Shown piece by piece: positions 9,625 through 21,078 of a stretch of 64,000 nt of DNA; the stretch's first letter is position 1; each line of letters starts with the position of its first letter. The DNA lies in assembly GCA_030248215.1 (NCBI GenBank), contig JASANG010003323.1, positions 1 through 64,000 of the forward strand, given 5' to 3'. Source of the DNA: Enoplolaimus lenunculus (lineage: Eukaryota; Nematoda; Enoplea; Enoplida; Thoracostomopsidae). Below the pieces are notes generated by a model that made no database searches, was not told where the DNA came from, and was given only the letters and a program-made list of their open reading frames with translations. The position numbers and the translations under genes were made by a program.

Positions 9625-10974
9625 AGCCTTTTTCATTTTTCATCACCACATAAAATGAAATCGTTTATGTCACTCACTGGTAAATTGTCAACGATGCCAT
9701 GATAAATACTGAGCAGACAGGGGTTGGAGCTCTCCACAAACTACATGGTGGAGGCTTTCTGACGCAGAGGTAGATCCAGAATCACAAATGTTGCAAAATG
9801 GTGAGTCTGGAACGTGTACAAATCTTAAAGATGCATCACACTTCGCGCTTAGCGAATTTTTTTTTAACATTTTCTGCTAAAACTAGTCGAACAGCTCATA
9901 TTTTTATGTAAAAGTTTATACAATTTTCATATGCTCCAACCATAAAAACAGCACATGGCATACATTACTCCAAGACTGTATTTATTACCGTTGCTGAATA
10001 TTATTGTAGGCCCGTGAGTGTAGCGAGAGAAAAATTTTATTAAGATTTTAGAAACCAAGTGGTTATTTTAAGGACTGTATTGTGTTTGAAGCCATTAAAA
10101 GTATCACGGCAAGGTCGAAGAATGTCAAGATCTCGTGAGCGAAGCGAGCGAGAATCCAGACGCATTACAAAACTAAGGCGATTTTTGTTTCAAGCAGTTA
10201 AGTTGGGGTCCATTTAGGAATGGGGCCCTAAATTTGGAATATGCGGGGTGTCTGCTCCGGTTCTCGACCTCAAACAAGTTTTTAACGTCCGAAGCGCTGA
10301 AAAAGTTTATTCTGCAGATGCATTAGTTGCTGGATTGACCATAAAGTTTTAATAAGCGTGCAACTTCAATCTTTCTGCGCCCACCAAAGCTCTGTACGGG
10401 TCATACACTTTAATGCGCGCACTAGTGTAGAAACTTTTCCGTCACTACACTCACAGAACACAGTGCATACGTCAGAACACTATAACGAGACACTAAATTT
10501 GGCATCACTTTTTGCGCCCTACACACAAACTTCCGTATATAATGACAGTAGTGATATTTAGTCCTTAGTTCCGGCGTCAAAGTATTAATGATATTACTAC
10601 GCTAGCTCTGCAGTATAGATAGTTGCGGAAGTTTATAGCCAAGAGTATGTTTTAAGCTGACGAAAGATCGTGTGTAAGGCAAACATCGGACTTTACTAAT
10701 TTCAACTTTAACAAGAATCCTACATCAGTTTTTTGTTCTTTGCCATATTACATTTAACTACATAGCTAGGGTTAATGTCCTAGGTTCAACATTTATTAGC
10801 GTACTGCTTTTCAATAATAACACAAACTTCCTGTGCAGTCTGTACACTCTGTCTGTTTGTTCGAATTCTCCAGCAAGTAAGCTCGGTGAGGTGGAACCTA
10901 ATTTCCGATTTTACCAATTCAAAAATTGTCTGTCTGAGTAGGAATTTGGACCTTTTACTTGTGCAGCTGTAAAA
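9625..10974. other. intergenic, no gene recognised
   Basis: No convincing exons. A short repeat fragment with GTGAGCGAAGCGAGCGAG (about 10135) is shared with 3004, 33323 and 50585. The remainder is unclassified. Confidence 0.35.
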
Positions 10975-11050
10975 ACGAGTTACGGGCGGGTTCGAACTAG
11001 CGACCTACGGATTTTTAGGCGAACCCTTGACCTCTACGCCACGCAGTGAA
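10975..11050 (-). repeat. tRNA-like (SINE-type) segment, reverse
   Basis: On the minus strand it reads CTGCGTGGCGTAGAGG (A-box-like), a TTCGCCTAAAA stretch, then CTAGTTCGAACCCGCCC (B-box-like). This resembles the tRNA-like pieces at 11235 and 11589. Confidence 0.5.
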
Positions 11051-11234
11051 CTACTCCGTCATAAGTTGGGTAGACTAGTTTACGAACATTTTCAGTTCTG
11101 AGTTCTTACCGCTTGTAAGCATGAGACATGCTTGTCCGTTATGCGCATATGCAATATGGTGCAGTGCACTGTATGTATGCAAGCTGGCAGCATACGGTCG
11201 ACAAATATAGTCGACGAAAAATGCAGTTGGACGG

Positions 11235-11311
11235 GCGGGCTGCGTGGCGCAGTGGTAGAGTATTCGCTTAAGGATCCATAGGCTGAGAGTTCGATCCCCG
11301 CTCTGGCCCGC
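11235..11311 (+). repeat. tRNA-like unit, copy 1
   Basis: 77 bases with acceptor-like ends GCGGGCT and GGCCCGC, A-box-like TGGCGCAGTGG, B-box-like AGTTCGATCC, and TTTT directly after (Pol III terminator-like). The T-stem pairs poorly (GAGAG against CCCGC), so a functional tRNA is unlikely; tRNA-derived SINE head or pseudogene. Confidence 0.55.
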
Positions 11312-11588
11312 TTTTCCAGCTGCTTAGTAGAAAGGTCTGGTGTCCCGGTTCCTACCTAGACTGACTTGGGGGCCACGCCGTGAGCGCAATGGTAAACTGC
11401 CGCGCTATGAACACGGTATCCAGTCGAAAATAGGATGGACGGTCAAGGGACGACCTTGTTGAAAATAAGGGCATGTGAGACAAGCTTGTCCGTTATGTGC
11501 ACATGCAATATAGTGCAGTACACTGTATGTATGCTAGCTGGCAGCATACGGTCGACAAATATAGTCGACGAAAAATGCAGTTGGACAG

Positions 11589-11665
11589 GCGGGCTACGTG
11601 GCGCAGTGGTAGAATGCTCGCTTAGGGATCCATAGGCTGAGAGTTCGATCCCCGCTCGAGCCCGC
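11589..11665 (+). repeat. tRNA-like unit, copy 2 (perfect acceptor stem)
   Basis: 77 bases with a perfect 7-bp acceptor pairing (GCGGGCT with AGCCCGC), the same A- and B-box-like motifs and a following TTTT. The T-stem still has two mismatches, and the middle forms a long hairpin (GCTTA with TAGGC) rather than a normal 7-base anticodon loop. Confidence 0.55.
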
Positions 11666-11769
11666 TTTTCCAGCTGCTTAGTAGAAAGGTCTGATGTCCC
11701 GGTTCCTACCTAGACTGACACCGCTGAAAATGAGGGCGTTCTTCAAGGTTTCGATTCCATGACCCATTA

Positions 11770-12526
11770 CTGGCAGATTCTCATTCCGGCGCGCTACTCA
11801 GGCTTTGAAACGGCGGTTTTTAGTTCTGAGTTCTTGCAGCTGTTTTAGTGCACTATACTGGGGATTTGTCGGCTATGTGTAGTTGGTCGAAACCTTGTAA
11901 GAACGCAGTATGAGATTTATTATTTGACCCCGTGCGTCTTTATATAACACATAACCAGTAAGAATCTTGACATGAAGACCGCCGCTATGTGCAGCGGAAA
12001 ATTTCGCATATATTAGCGTTTATGTACTTACTTACTTTTTAGTGTAGCGCCAGCCGTTGACTGTGGCTTAACGATCTCAGTAGAAAATGGAAGTTAGTAA
12101 ACCGGGACCGAGAATAAAACCTCGTTTCCATTGCATTTGGTCGATAACCGACAGTGATTTTTCGAGTTTGCAAAAAAACTATTAAGTATTAGAACAATTT
12201 TGTTGGTTTCTCGATGTTTAGGTGATGCAAAAATAATTGCTTGGTTGTAACTTCTGTTTGTTACTGAATTTGTATTGTTTTCAGCATAAAGAGTATATAA
12301 TTTAATACGTTGCCAGTTTCAGCTGAAAAGCTATTTTGATATGTTTGGTCATTTGGTTTCCGAGTTTTAATCTCGTTTAACAATCCTACTGAGACGCTAA
12401 ATGCGTGACTGAGATCAGTTGAGCTGAGATCTGAGACCTTATCGTAACGGTGACCAAATCCCTACAGTGGACACTTGAGTTTTTACTTTTACAGAGTTAC
12501 TGCGTTTTTAAATACAGGCTCAAGAG
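11770..12526. other. region upstream of RPS8, nothing else recognised
   Basis: No repeats with clear ends and no ORFs of note. It presumably includes the RPS8 promoter near its right end. Confidence 0.35.
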
Positions 12527-12534
12527 TATAAATA
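12527..12534 (+). promoter_or_regulatory. TATA-box-like element of RPS8
   Basis: TATAAATA, 56 bases upstream of the RPS8 ATG at 12590. The spacing would put transcription start about 30 bases before the ATG. No terminal oligopyrimidine tract is obvious there. This is a motif match only. Confidence 0.4.
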
Positions 12535-12589
12535 CATTTAAAGACTTGGTATAACGTAGCTTATCGCACATTGTTGAAGACGCAGAAAG

Positions 12590-15500
12590 ATGGGTACGTA
12601 GTTTTCATTTGTTATAAGTTTTCTTCACCGAGACGGGCAGGCGTGGCTTCGGCCCAATGGCATCTCTAATCTGAGCCCATTGCAATTTTGCAGAATCCTA
12701 TTCAGAATTAGTTACATAAAAGTGTTGCATAAAAATAAAGAACCAGATCCCGAACGTTCAATTTTCGAAGAGTCTGAAATTGAATCTGAACTTTTATTGC
12801 CACCCTGATATACGTATACTGTCACTCCACAATGGCACCGTCACGCTCGTGGTTTTAATCGGGTCAGCTAGACCCACTGGCCTAAAACATTTTCCCTCTT
12901 GGGCCATTGTAATACTTTCGCATGTGTATGCATATAAAAAGCGACACTATGTATATAATCTATGGGACGAATAAATATTATTTTAGGTATTTCGCAAGAT
13001 CATTGGCACAAAAGGCGTGCTACTGGCGGAAAAAGAAAACCGATCCACAAAAAGCGTAAATATGAACTTGGTAGACCAGCTGCCAACACAAAAGTAAACA
13101 CATATATGAATTGTCTTTAGAACCCTTGCTATGACTTGAAGCCGTAATCGCACTCATTCGGTGTTAATTGCTGTGTTATATACCATTTGTTGTAACTTTG
13201 TTTTATAAACTTTTTGCTAAGGTTACGTATGTGTATATGTAAAATATTTCCGACATGTCTGGCAAAAATTATCTCGAAGCCAATATTATTATAGGTTAGG
13301 GTATGTGTAAGAGTTTTGGAACTTCGCAACTTACTGGCATTTCGATAGCCCAACCACTCATTTCGAAATAACAATTTTTCGAAGACAAGGTGTCCAGTAG
13401 TTAAATGATTATGAATAATTTGCCATAAAACAGTAAAAATTTGGGTTGCTGCATATTTGAATGGAACAAGAACACGACTTGAATTTTTGCAGGAATTCTG
13501 GTGGAACCCTACTGGGGCCTGAAGAAATTAATCCCTACAGCCCTCTACCTCCCTGACTTTGACACAACTTTTTCGCTATATAACAATTTTTGCGACATGT
13601 CGTCTAACAGCAATAGATGTTCAAGCGTAGTATATGGATACTCTTTTTGCTATACGTATTTCAGCTTGCACCAAAACGGCTACGAACTGTGCGATGTCGT
13701 GGTGGCAATATTAAGATTCGTGCTCTTCGTCTGGACACTGGCAATTTTTCTTGGGGATCAGAAAGTAAGAATAAATGCGTGATATCATTTGGAAAACATT
13801 GACAGCCTATTTGTTAGCATAATGAATAGTGATAAGTACTCGACATTGGATAATTTTTTACCGGGTTATTATATATTGTTAGCTATCCAAAATTCGGATA
13901 TTAATTCTTACTAACCAAAGTGGCAATAGAAGTTAAGATTTCGTGTCATATTTGGCAAAAATTCTTAGCTTCTAAATTGTATTTTTTGTAGTCAGTTTTC
14001 AAAAAACCGAACCCAGTGTAATGTACCGTTGTCTAAACTTAACTCAATCATACCTGCATACTCGGCTTGCTAACACGGTTTGATAAAAGACTACAGTTTT
14101 AATTATATTCCATAATTTTATTCTACTCCGTAATTAGCATATTAGGTATGCTCAGTCAGGATTATTGTTTTGCTAAATCAAGAGTCACAAGCGTGTCAAT
14201 CATTCTTCACAACGTGGTTTTTGTGTTTGTGAGAAGGGAAAGCGGCCCGCCTTGAGGCGTACGTAGACCGAACATCGCTCAAGAAATTTTAGTTTACTAC
14301 CGCTGCTACAAAGTTGTTTCATATGATTATGTAGTGAAATATTTAAAGTCCAATATAGAGCAGCCAGATACGTACTGTCTACTAAATGTTAGAGTATAAA
14401 CATACAAATAACTCATACGTATGTGATTGATGTAGCACAAGATCACTAAATAAACCAGTCGTAGTGAAACAACATTTATTGATTGGAGATATTGCAAATT
14501 AGCTATTAGCTGGCTAGTCACTTATCGGTTTTGGATGTTTATATAGATTCTTCGTCCCGAAAAATCCTTTAGTATTCAAATCAGATTGCTTGTAACCCTA
14601 TTAGTGGAATAATGTAGCCCTGTTAGTGGAATAATGTAAAAAGGCCGAATTTATTGCTATATTAAGCTAATGGGTTATTAGCTAAATATTCATTTTTCTG
14701 TTTTGAAGGTTTATAAACAGTTTATTCAGATTCCTCGCATCTGAAAGCCTGTAGTACTGAAGCTAGATTGGATGTAACCCTATAAGTGAAATAATGTAAA
14801 AAGTCTTAATTTAAGCTTATCCAGTTATGCAAATTTGTCTGTAGCTAATAAGTGGCTTTAAATTATACTATCCCAAGGCAAGGTTAACACCCCAGGATAA
14901 TAAGCATTCAAATTATAGTGTGTATTGAATTCCGTTAAGCGTTATTTTGAGGTTCTCGTAGGACGGATAAACAGACAGACATCCACTTTGCGTTTCGACT
15001 ACGAAGTGCAAAACATAAAACGCTTGCCGAAGCTCCGAGCTTCTTAATCGGAAATCAACAATAAATTAAACTTCGATTAATGAAAATAATAAAGACTAAA
15101 GTCGAAATATGCGGCATACACAAGTGATGATGAATTACGGCTGTTTTAACGACACTATGTGTGCTTTATTTTATTTTTTTCAAAATTATAGTTTTATATA
15201 GATAATTATCCAATAAAAATGTGCCGGATATCCGTACTATAATCCGGGCAAATATCCGACAAAATTTGCCGGAAATCCTGGCAGTCTGTTTTATCTGCTG
15301 GTCGTTACTAGTAATGGTGCTATTACAGAAAATTAACTCTGATTTTTAATATTGACATTGCTAACGATTTGGTGTAAAATTCAATGTTTTTTGTGTGAGT
15401 GAATGTTATCTAATGAATACACTAAGGATTGTGTAATCTCAGCTTAAAGCTTAAACTCGATTACTAGTTTATTTTTAGTTTGATAATTATTAATAAAAAT

Positions 15501-16949
15501 AAAACATTCTGCACTAAGATCAGGAAGTGTTTTTGGTATATGTGCCAATGATTGTTTACTGAATAACTCTTATATTCAGGTGTAACAAGGAAAACGCGTA
15601 TTATTGACGTTGTGTATAACGCGTCAAACAATGAGCTGGTACGAACGAAGACATTGGTCAAGAATGCAGTTGTAGTAGTTGATGCGGTTCCGTTTCGGCA
15701 ATGGTACGAAATGCATTACGCCATGCCTCTGGGACGAAAGAAGGGCTCAAAAATGGTAAACATTGGAGCATTAATATTCATATTTACAGCTGGGTATAGT
15801 AACCAAGGATGAAAATTCGGGCATGGAAGTTTTGCTTTTAGTGGCTTCGTTCTTACGTTTTGAGTTTCGTTTGGCCCAGTGTGTATATAACTGTCTTAGT
15901 CGTGAGTGGACAGCAGGATAATGATAATTTTGATGCGGTTTAATTTCATAGACTGAAACTGAACAAGAAGCCATTACAAAAAAGCGTAGCAAGAAAACAA
16001 TGAAGAAGTACGAAGAGCGTCAAAAGACGGCCAAAGTCGAGCACAGTTTGGAGGATCAGTTTCAACAAGGGCGATTGTTAGGTAAGAACGTTATTTTATT
16101 AACGTTTCAGTGGAAAAACTGAACTGTTATTCGTTTTATGCATAAACAAGTGCCGGAATTTAAAATAATCTTCAACAGCGAATTAGTGTTTAATGGTTTA
16201 CAAAATTTGTCAGAGTCAAGTCATAGCGAATTTTTGTGATTCAATATTATCAAGCTACTAGCAATGCTAAATCACACTGGATATTTTTGACTTGACAGCT
16301 TATCATCAACATTGCACTATCCCCGGGGATATTAGTTTCGAACTAACAGACTATTTCATGACAACATTTCAGTCTGAGTCATGAACATTAATTTGCCGCA
16401 AAACCGTAAGAATTGTAAAATTTCTTGTCCTGTTGGTTGCACAGTCGTAACAGTAATGGAGCTTAACGTACAGTATTGTGATTGAGGTTCCGATTATTCT
16501 TGTTTGCACTTTGTTTTGGCTCTTATTTGTGACATCAGAAGTATGGCTTGCATTTACTGGAATAAAACATTTGACCTTGGACGTGGGCAATATTATGTTG
16601 CAAAAAGACTAATTCCTCCTGCGCTTGTTTAAAATTCAATTTCTTGTTCTGTCGTACATTGATGATTGATTGATGTAATTTAGAGTTCCAAATAGTAATA
16701 TATTTCGCAAAATTCAGCAAATATCTGCAAAGCGTTATCAAAAAAATTTGCTTTTGGGTATATTTTTGGTCATCTAGGGTTTCCGGATTATGTTTTGTTT
16801 AATAACAGTTAAACAGTATTTCATTTTGCAATGTCATTTCAGCTTGCATTTCAAGTCGGCCTGGACAAGTGGGGCGAGCAGATGGTTATATACTTGAAGG
16901 AAAGGAGTTAGATTTCTATCTGAGGAAAATAAGGGCGCGACGCGGTTAA
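12590..16949 (+). CDS. RPS8: 40S ribosomal protein S8 (eS8), six exons, complete
   Basis: Exons 12590-12593, 12987-13093, 13665-13764, 15580-15755, 15952-16081 and 16843-16949 join into 624 bases, 207 aa plus TAA; animal eS8 is about 208 aa. eS8 is a structural protein of the small ribosomal subunit. Recognisable conserved stretches are [82 protein letters not shown] and [19 protein letters not shown]. All junctions are GT-AG, with phases 1, 0, 1, 0, 1. Exon 1 carries only ATGG, a common ribosomal-protein arrangement. The tail RARRG replaces the usual RKGK-type end. Introns carry few of the MITEs that fill the rest of the window. Because it is single-copy, intron-bearing and intact, it is the functional gene rather than a processed pseudogene. 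Confidence 0.97.
12987..13093 (+). CDS. RPS8: RPS8 exon 2 (residues 2-37)
   Basis: Acceptor ATTATTTTAG, donor GTAAAC. It encodes [18 protein letters not shown] through GRPAANTK. Exon 1 is the four bases ATGG at 12590-12593 with donor GTACGT. Confidence 0.95.
13665..13764 (+). CDS. RPS8: RPS8 exon 3
   Basis: Acceptor GTATTTCAG, donor GTAAGA. It encodes [17 protein letters not shown] and then [16 protein letters not shown]. Reading frames running on both sides of this exon are intron read-through. Confidence 0.95.
15580..15755 (+). CDS. RPS8: RPS8 exon 4
   Basis: Acceptor TATATTCAG, donor GTAAAC. It encodes [18 protein letters not shown] through [11 protein letters not shown]. It follows the largest intron (1.8 kb), which contains repeated AT-rich CCTATTAGTGGAATAATGTA motifs near 14580-14800. 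Confidence 0.95.
15952..16081 (+). CDS. RPS8: RPS8 exon 5
   Basis: Acceptor AATTTCATAG, donor GTAAGA. It encodes [19 protein letters not shown] through [10 protein letters not shown]. Confidence 0.95.
16843..16949 (+). CDS. RPS8: RPS8 exon 6 (C-terminus)
   Basis: Acceptor GTCATTTCAG. It encodes [20 protein letters not shown] to RARRG and ends at TAA. An AGTAAA variant polyadenylation motif lies at 17021-17026. Confidence 0.95.
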
Positions 16950-17026
16950 CGGACAATACAAAACCTTGTGTCTAAATTCGATGTTGTTAAAATTATTTTT
17001 TTTGATTGTTATCTATGTTGAGTAAA

Positions 17027-17455
17027 ACATTAATTCGTTAATCAATGAGCTGATAAAGGTTTGGTGTGAGTAATGGTGTTGATTTGCGATGGTATAGTAG
17101 TCCGACGCATTAAATATGTACTTACAAATTCGAGATATTGCCTGCGAATATCATACGATCAAATGTCTGCTGTGAGAAGTTCGTGATTTTGACTAAACCC
17201 TGTAAGTCCTGTATAGTTTTCTCGATGTATGCTTATCGCTCTGATTTAGTAAAACGCGGCCGGTAATTGTTTATTAAGCCCCAACCCAAATCCTGTACAA
17301 CACCAGTATCCAATATTTCAATACCAGAAATCACAGGTTATGCAATTTACTGGCAACCTGAGCCGGAATCCTTAAAGCCGACGCCTGAATCTGGTTTAAT
17401 CCAGCCACTGGCTTTACCGTTACCAATACTTTTACTGTTTTCCAGAATCCGTGTA
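17027..17455. other. downstream of RPS8, nothing recognised
   Basis: Unclassified sequence without gene signals, leading into the triple inverted motif at 17456. Confidence 0.35.
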
Positions 17456-17595
17456 ATTCTAACCCCGTTAGAATCACACCCTGTTAAACCGTGTACTCTA
17501 ACCAATTAAAGTTACACCAAATTTCCGACCAATCTAACCCCGTTAGATTTGGCCAAGCCGTTGTAGAATAATAAATCTAACCCCGTTAGATTTAT
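17456..17595. repeat. three short inverted repeats, CTAACcccGTTAG core
   Basis: TCTAACCCCGTTAGA occurs at about 17458, 17533 and 17577, each time extended by flanking bases that also pair (AAATCTAAC...GTTAGATTT at the third). Such spaced palindromes could be hairpins or dimeric protein-binding sites; function unknown. Confidence 0.7.
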
Positions 17596-17599
17596 TAAA

Positions 17600-18228
17600 C
17601 TACTTTTCCAGGTTCTCCGGTTTACCCCAAGTCTCCTTTTTAACACATAACACCAGTAATCTATACTGGGTAACCCTGCGCCTTGCGCAACACAGATTTA
17701 ACAGATTCACCGTGGTTTCCTTCACATGCCTGCCACCGTGACTATTCTTACACGAATTCTACTCAACCTTACTTACCAATGGACTTCCGCCTTTAACCGC
17801 TATACGCCAACGCAAACTTAAAAACTATAGGTATCAAGCGCAAGTTTCTGACAGAAAAATATAACGACCGATTCGACTAGCTTCCAAACCAAGACTGATT
17901 CCGGTCCTGGCTACCCTTTCCTGCATCTCGACCTCATTTGCATTTCGCCGTCACCCACAATTGGGTGTCCGCTATGCGGTTGAGGTCCAGAGCCACGCAC
18001 CCGGTATCACTTCCGCAACAACAATATTAGACACTCATACTATAAAGCACCATATTGGTGCTGACCTAGCCTAGCTATGTCGTTATCCGCAGCATAGGCC
18101 AACAACAATTGCAACATTAATCAGCAATGTTATACGGCCACGCTGGGCCCAGGTAAGTTTGACATTGCGGACACAGCCGCCATAACATCGATTTTAACAT
18201 GTTCTCCGCTTTGTAGCAACGCCTAATG
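17600..18228. other. intergenic, nothing recognised
   Basis: Relatively GC-balanced stretch without exon motifs or clear repeat ends. Confidence 0.3.
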
Positions 18229-18906
18229 CGGGCTTCACGTTATAACCGGGGCAGGCGGGACACGGTTTGTCCCATGTTGATTCGACGTCAACGTTAAAAT
18301 TTGGGCACTTATATCGGGTCAACAGACAAAACTCGAATGTCATATGACATTAGCTTACAAACCACCGCTCTCAAATAATCAATGTGCACAAGGGACGGTA
18401 CGTCACGTGATACTGTGGGACATTTATGCGAATATCATATGATATTCCAAAATTTCAACGAATATCATATGATATTCAGCGGGACAGTGTAACCTTTGGG
18501 TACTAATAAATGAATGAAAAGTTGGACGGCAGAGGCACAAACGTGCTTTAAATACCAAATGCATGCCTGCAAATCGTTTCCGACACAAAATCGCTTAAAA
18601 CCACAGCTTCATAATTCAAAAATTCAAATTTCAAATTCTAGTATCATATGATATTCAACAGGACAATTTGGTATGTTACCTCGACTATGCAGACATTTGA
18701 AAATATATCATATGATATTCGCAGACAATACCTTGAATATCATATGATATCGAAGGACAAAAGTTGACCTACACATGAAATTAGCAGACAAATACGAATT
18801 TTTGAATACGATATGGGGTCTACAAGCAGACAAAATGTGACCCAATAGTCTAATAGGGACAAAACGTGTCCCAAGCTGCCCCGGTTATAACGCGAACCCC
18901 GCATAA
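18229..18906. mobile_element. V-family MITE, longest copy
   Basis: Inverted ends GCTTCACGTTATAACCGGGG and CCCCGGTTATAACGCGAACC. The palindromic motif ATATCATATGATAT or a close variant recurs about five times (about 18431, 18463, 18642, 18705, 18737). No ORF. Confidence 0.7.
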
Positions 18907-19049
18907 GCCTAACTTAAGTTCTAAGAGAGACTAGGTGGAGCCAGGGACTCCCTTAAGGTGTGGTTTTGATATAGGGTTTTATTTTATATTTTAGTTTGAA
19001 AAAGGTTTAAGTGTGGCAGAGCCACCTACAGTCGGCATGCTTGAGCTTG
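18907..19049. repeat. GAGCCAGGGA repeat
   Basis: Shares GGAGCCAGGGACTCC, AAGGTGTGGTTTT and GGTTTAAG with 23884-24015, a low-copy dispersed repeat of unknown class. Confidence 0.45.
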
Positions 19050-19470
19050 AGGCAAAATACCCAAATGGTTCTGTTGAATATCATATAATTAGCATTTGAA
19101 TTTTTGAATTCTGAAGTTGTCTTTCGAAGCGATTTTGTGTCGGAAACGGTATGCAGGCGGGTATTTGGTATTTAACGCACATTTGTGCCTCTGCCTAGTA
19201 CCCAAGGATTTACACTGTCCCGTTTGATATATGCAATTCGTTGAAATTTTGGAATATATGATATTCACATAAATGTCTCACTGTATCACGCGCGTGCCAT
19301 ACCGACTGTTGTACACGTTGAACATTCGAGAGCGGTGATTTGTAAACTAATGTCTTATGACTAGTTTTGTCTGTGGACTCGATACAGTAGCCCGAATTTT
19401 AACGACGTACAAATCAATATGGAACAAACCGTGACCCGCCTGCCCAAGTTATAACATGTATCCCGCATTA
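19050..19470. mobile_element. V-family MITE, degenerate, reverse orientation
   Basis: Ends GACCCGCCTGCCCAAG and TTATAACATGTATCCCGC at the right. The interior repeats the GAATTTTTGAATTC and TGTCCCGTT stretches seen reversed in 18229-18906. Confidence 0.5.
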
Positions 19471-19479
19471 GCTGGTATG

Positions 19480-19585
19480 CCGACAATAAGATCAGCGGTA
19501 GAACGTTTTTCTGCGTAAACTACAATGAAGTAAGCTTAAGCTTTTAGACTTTTGCTTAGGCTTGGACGTAATGTAGGTATGCCAC
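19480..19585 (+). mobile_element. T-family MITE, left-end fragment
   Basis: AGATCAGCGGTAGAACGTTT, the inner AAGTAAGCTTAAGC block and a single TTAGGC-like stretch; no right end. Confidence 0.5.
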
Positions 19586-19828
19586 TCATGGGAGGTTGAT
19601 GTCACACATGCTTGTATTCAGTAAAAAACTAACATCGCGTGTCGCACAATACTCAAAATGTATACTGTCATAATAAAGGATTGGGGTAAACCAGATTTTA
19701 GGTATCGAGCAAATGTGAGCTAATAGCGGCTCCTTTCAGTTGAAATAGTTCATAAAAATGGATTCAACTTAAACTTTTGCTTGAACTGCGTTTTAAAATT
19801 GTGCCTTACTCTTTATCATACTGCACAC

Positions 19829-19903
19829 TTTGTACAACCTGAGGTCTGGCTCCAGCAATGAATCGACTTCCGTCTCCGGTATTTTTGCCTTCGGTTGCAC
19901 CCT
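19829..19903. mobile_element. H-family hAT-like fragment
   Basis: GTACAACCTGAGGTCTGG at the left and TTCGGTTGCACCCTG at the right; shortened relative of 7050-7392. Confidence 0.5.
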
Positions 19904-19944
19904 GCTCTATACCTTACAAAGCCCGTGTTGCTTTGAGCGGCGTC

Positions 19945-20113
19945 CATGTTTCTGTTGGGTCTGTAAAAGGGTAAATTTAATAGATTCTAGATTACATTTT
20001 TTGCTTAGGCTTAGGCATAGGCTTTAGGAACACATTTTTGCCTTAAATAGGCTTAGGCTTAGGCTTAAAAATACGCTTAATCTACTGTTACGACCTTATA
20101 AGTAACATTGGCC
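19945..20113 (+). mobile_element. T-family MITE, subfamily 2
   Basis: Contains GGCGTCCATGTTTCTG, a short TTAGGC array with an AACACATTTTTGCC spacer and the end ATAAGTAACATTGGCC. The left terminus is eroded. Confidence 0.6.
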
Positions 20114-20412
20114 CCTTACAGTATATTACAGTCAACTTTTAGATTATACTGTCTAACACGATTATAGAGCTGTATCATAATATTGGTTGGTTGATTTGCA
20201 GGTGAGTGCAACGATATTAAGTAATCGATCAATCATTGTTAAGGCTGACTATTTCTCCGTAATTTCATTTTAAAGTTTTTCAAACTTTAAGCGGCAGAAT
20301 TTGCAAGTTAGCCTTTAGGAAATGATTTACTTTCTGGACTTTAATTATATATATTCAACGTACAAATTTCAAACTGGCTGAGTTTAACGTTTTGCCGAAA
20401 TATAAATATCAA
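20114..20412. other. intergenic, nothing recognised
   Basis: No repeat ends or exon motifs noticed. Confidence 0.3.
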
Positions 20413-20702
20413 CCCTAAAAGCTCTATTCACGTGTGCACGTTTTTGCCGCGAGAACTTGCAGGTGCAACTTGCACTTGCAAGTTTTCTGTCATAAAATCC
20501 CGTTCGAAGAAATTGCAGCTGAAAAGAATTCACTAAAATTTATAGCTAGAAATTTAGTTCACATGTGTGATTAACCATGCAAGTTCATTGAGTTTACTGC
20601 AGCCGCTTTCTCATTGGTTGACGAAAAAATGCAAGTTTTGTGTGCAATTTGTAACTGCGAGTTCTCGCAGCAAAAACTTGCACGTGTGAATAAGGCTTAA
20701 CG
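20413..20702. mobile_element. D-family MITE
   Basis: Starts CTCTATTCACGTGTGCACG and ends GCAAAAACTTGCACGTGTG, with TTGCACTTGCAAG and ATTCACTAAAATTT in between. Confidence 0.6.
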
Positions 20703-21078
20703 GATTTTTACTATTTACAGTTTGCTGCGCAGAGTGCAACTATGGATCTTGAAAATACTTCAGTCTGAGGTCAACAAACTTTCCCTGAATGTCGAGGTGA
20801 AGCAAAATTAAGCATTAGTAAAATGATGCTAAATTTGCTAATTTTCTACGATAAAAAGTGTTGTGTATTTTTTATGAAAAATCTCGTCAACGACAGTTTC
20901 CGAAATTTACACAGTGCATCAAAGAGACTCAGTTTAATGGTATATACTCACAACTTTAATTTTAAACACGTGAAAAATTTTATTATATGCCAAAATTGCC
21001 GAAACCCCGGTCAAAAATTGTACCCGAGCCTAAGGTGGAATTTTGCCGGAGCCGAAATTATGCCTCTGGCTTATACTG
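20703..21078. other. intergenic, H-like tail only
   Basis: At about 21001-21070 AAACCCCGGTC and GCCGGAGCCGAAATT recall the interior of H elements. Otherwise unclassified. Confidence 0.35.

Larger units (their letters stand above)
11119..11719 (+). repeat. two direct copies of a ~247-bp block carrying a tRNA-like unit
   Basis: Copies at 11119-11365 and 11472-11719 are offset by 354 bases and about 90% alike by eye, sharing AGCTGGCAGCATACGGTCG before the tRNA-like unit and CCAGCTGCTTAGTAGAAAGG after it. Between them is a third tRNA-like scrap (CACGCCGTGAGCGCAATGG, about 11375). It could be a tandem duplication or two SINE insertions. Confidence 0.75.

Noticed and set aside
13094-16842. C/D-box snoRNAs in RPS8 introns, as in vertebrates
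   Set aside because: TGATGA-like motifs (about 15126) lack a partner CTGA at suitable distance and no closing stem was found.
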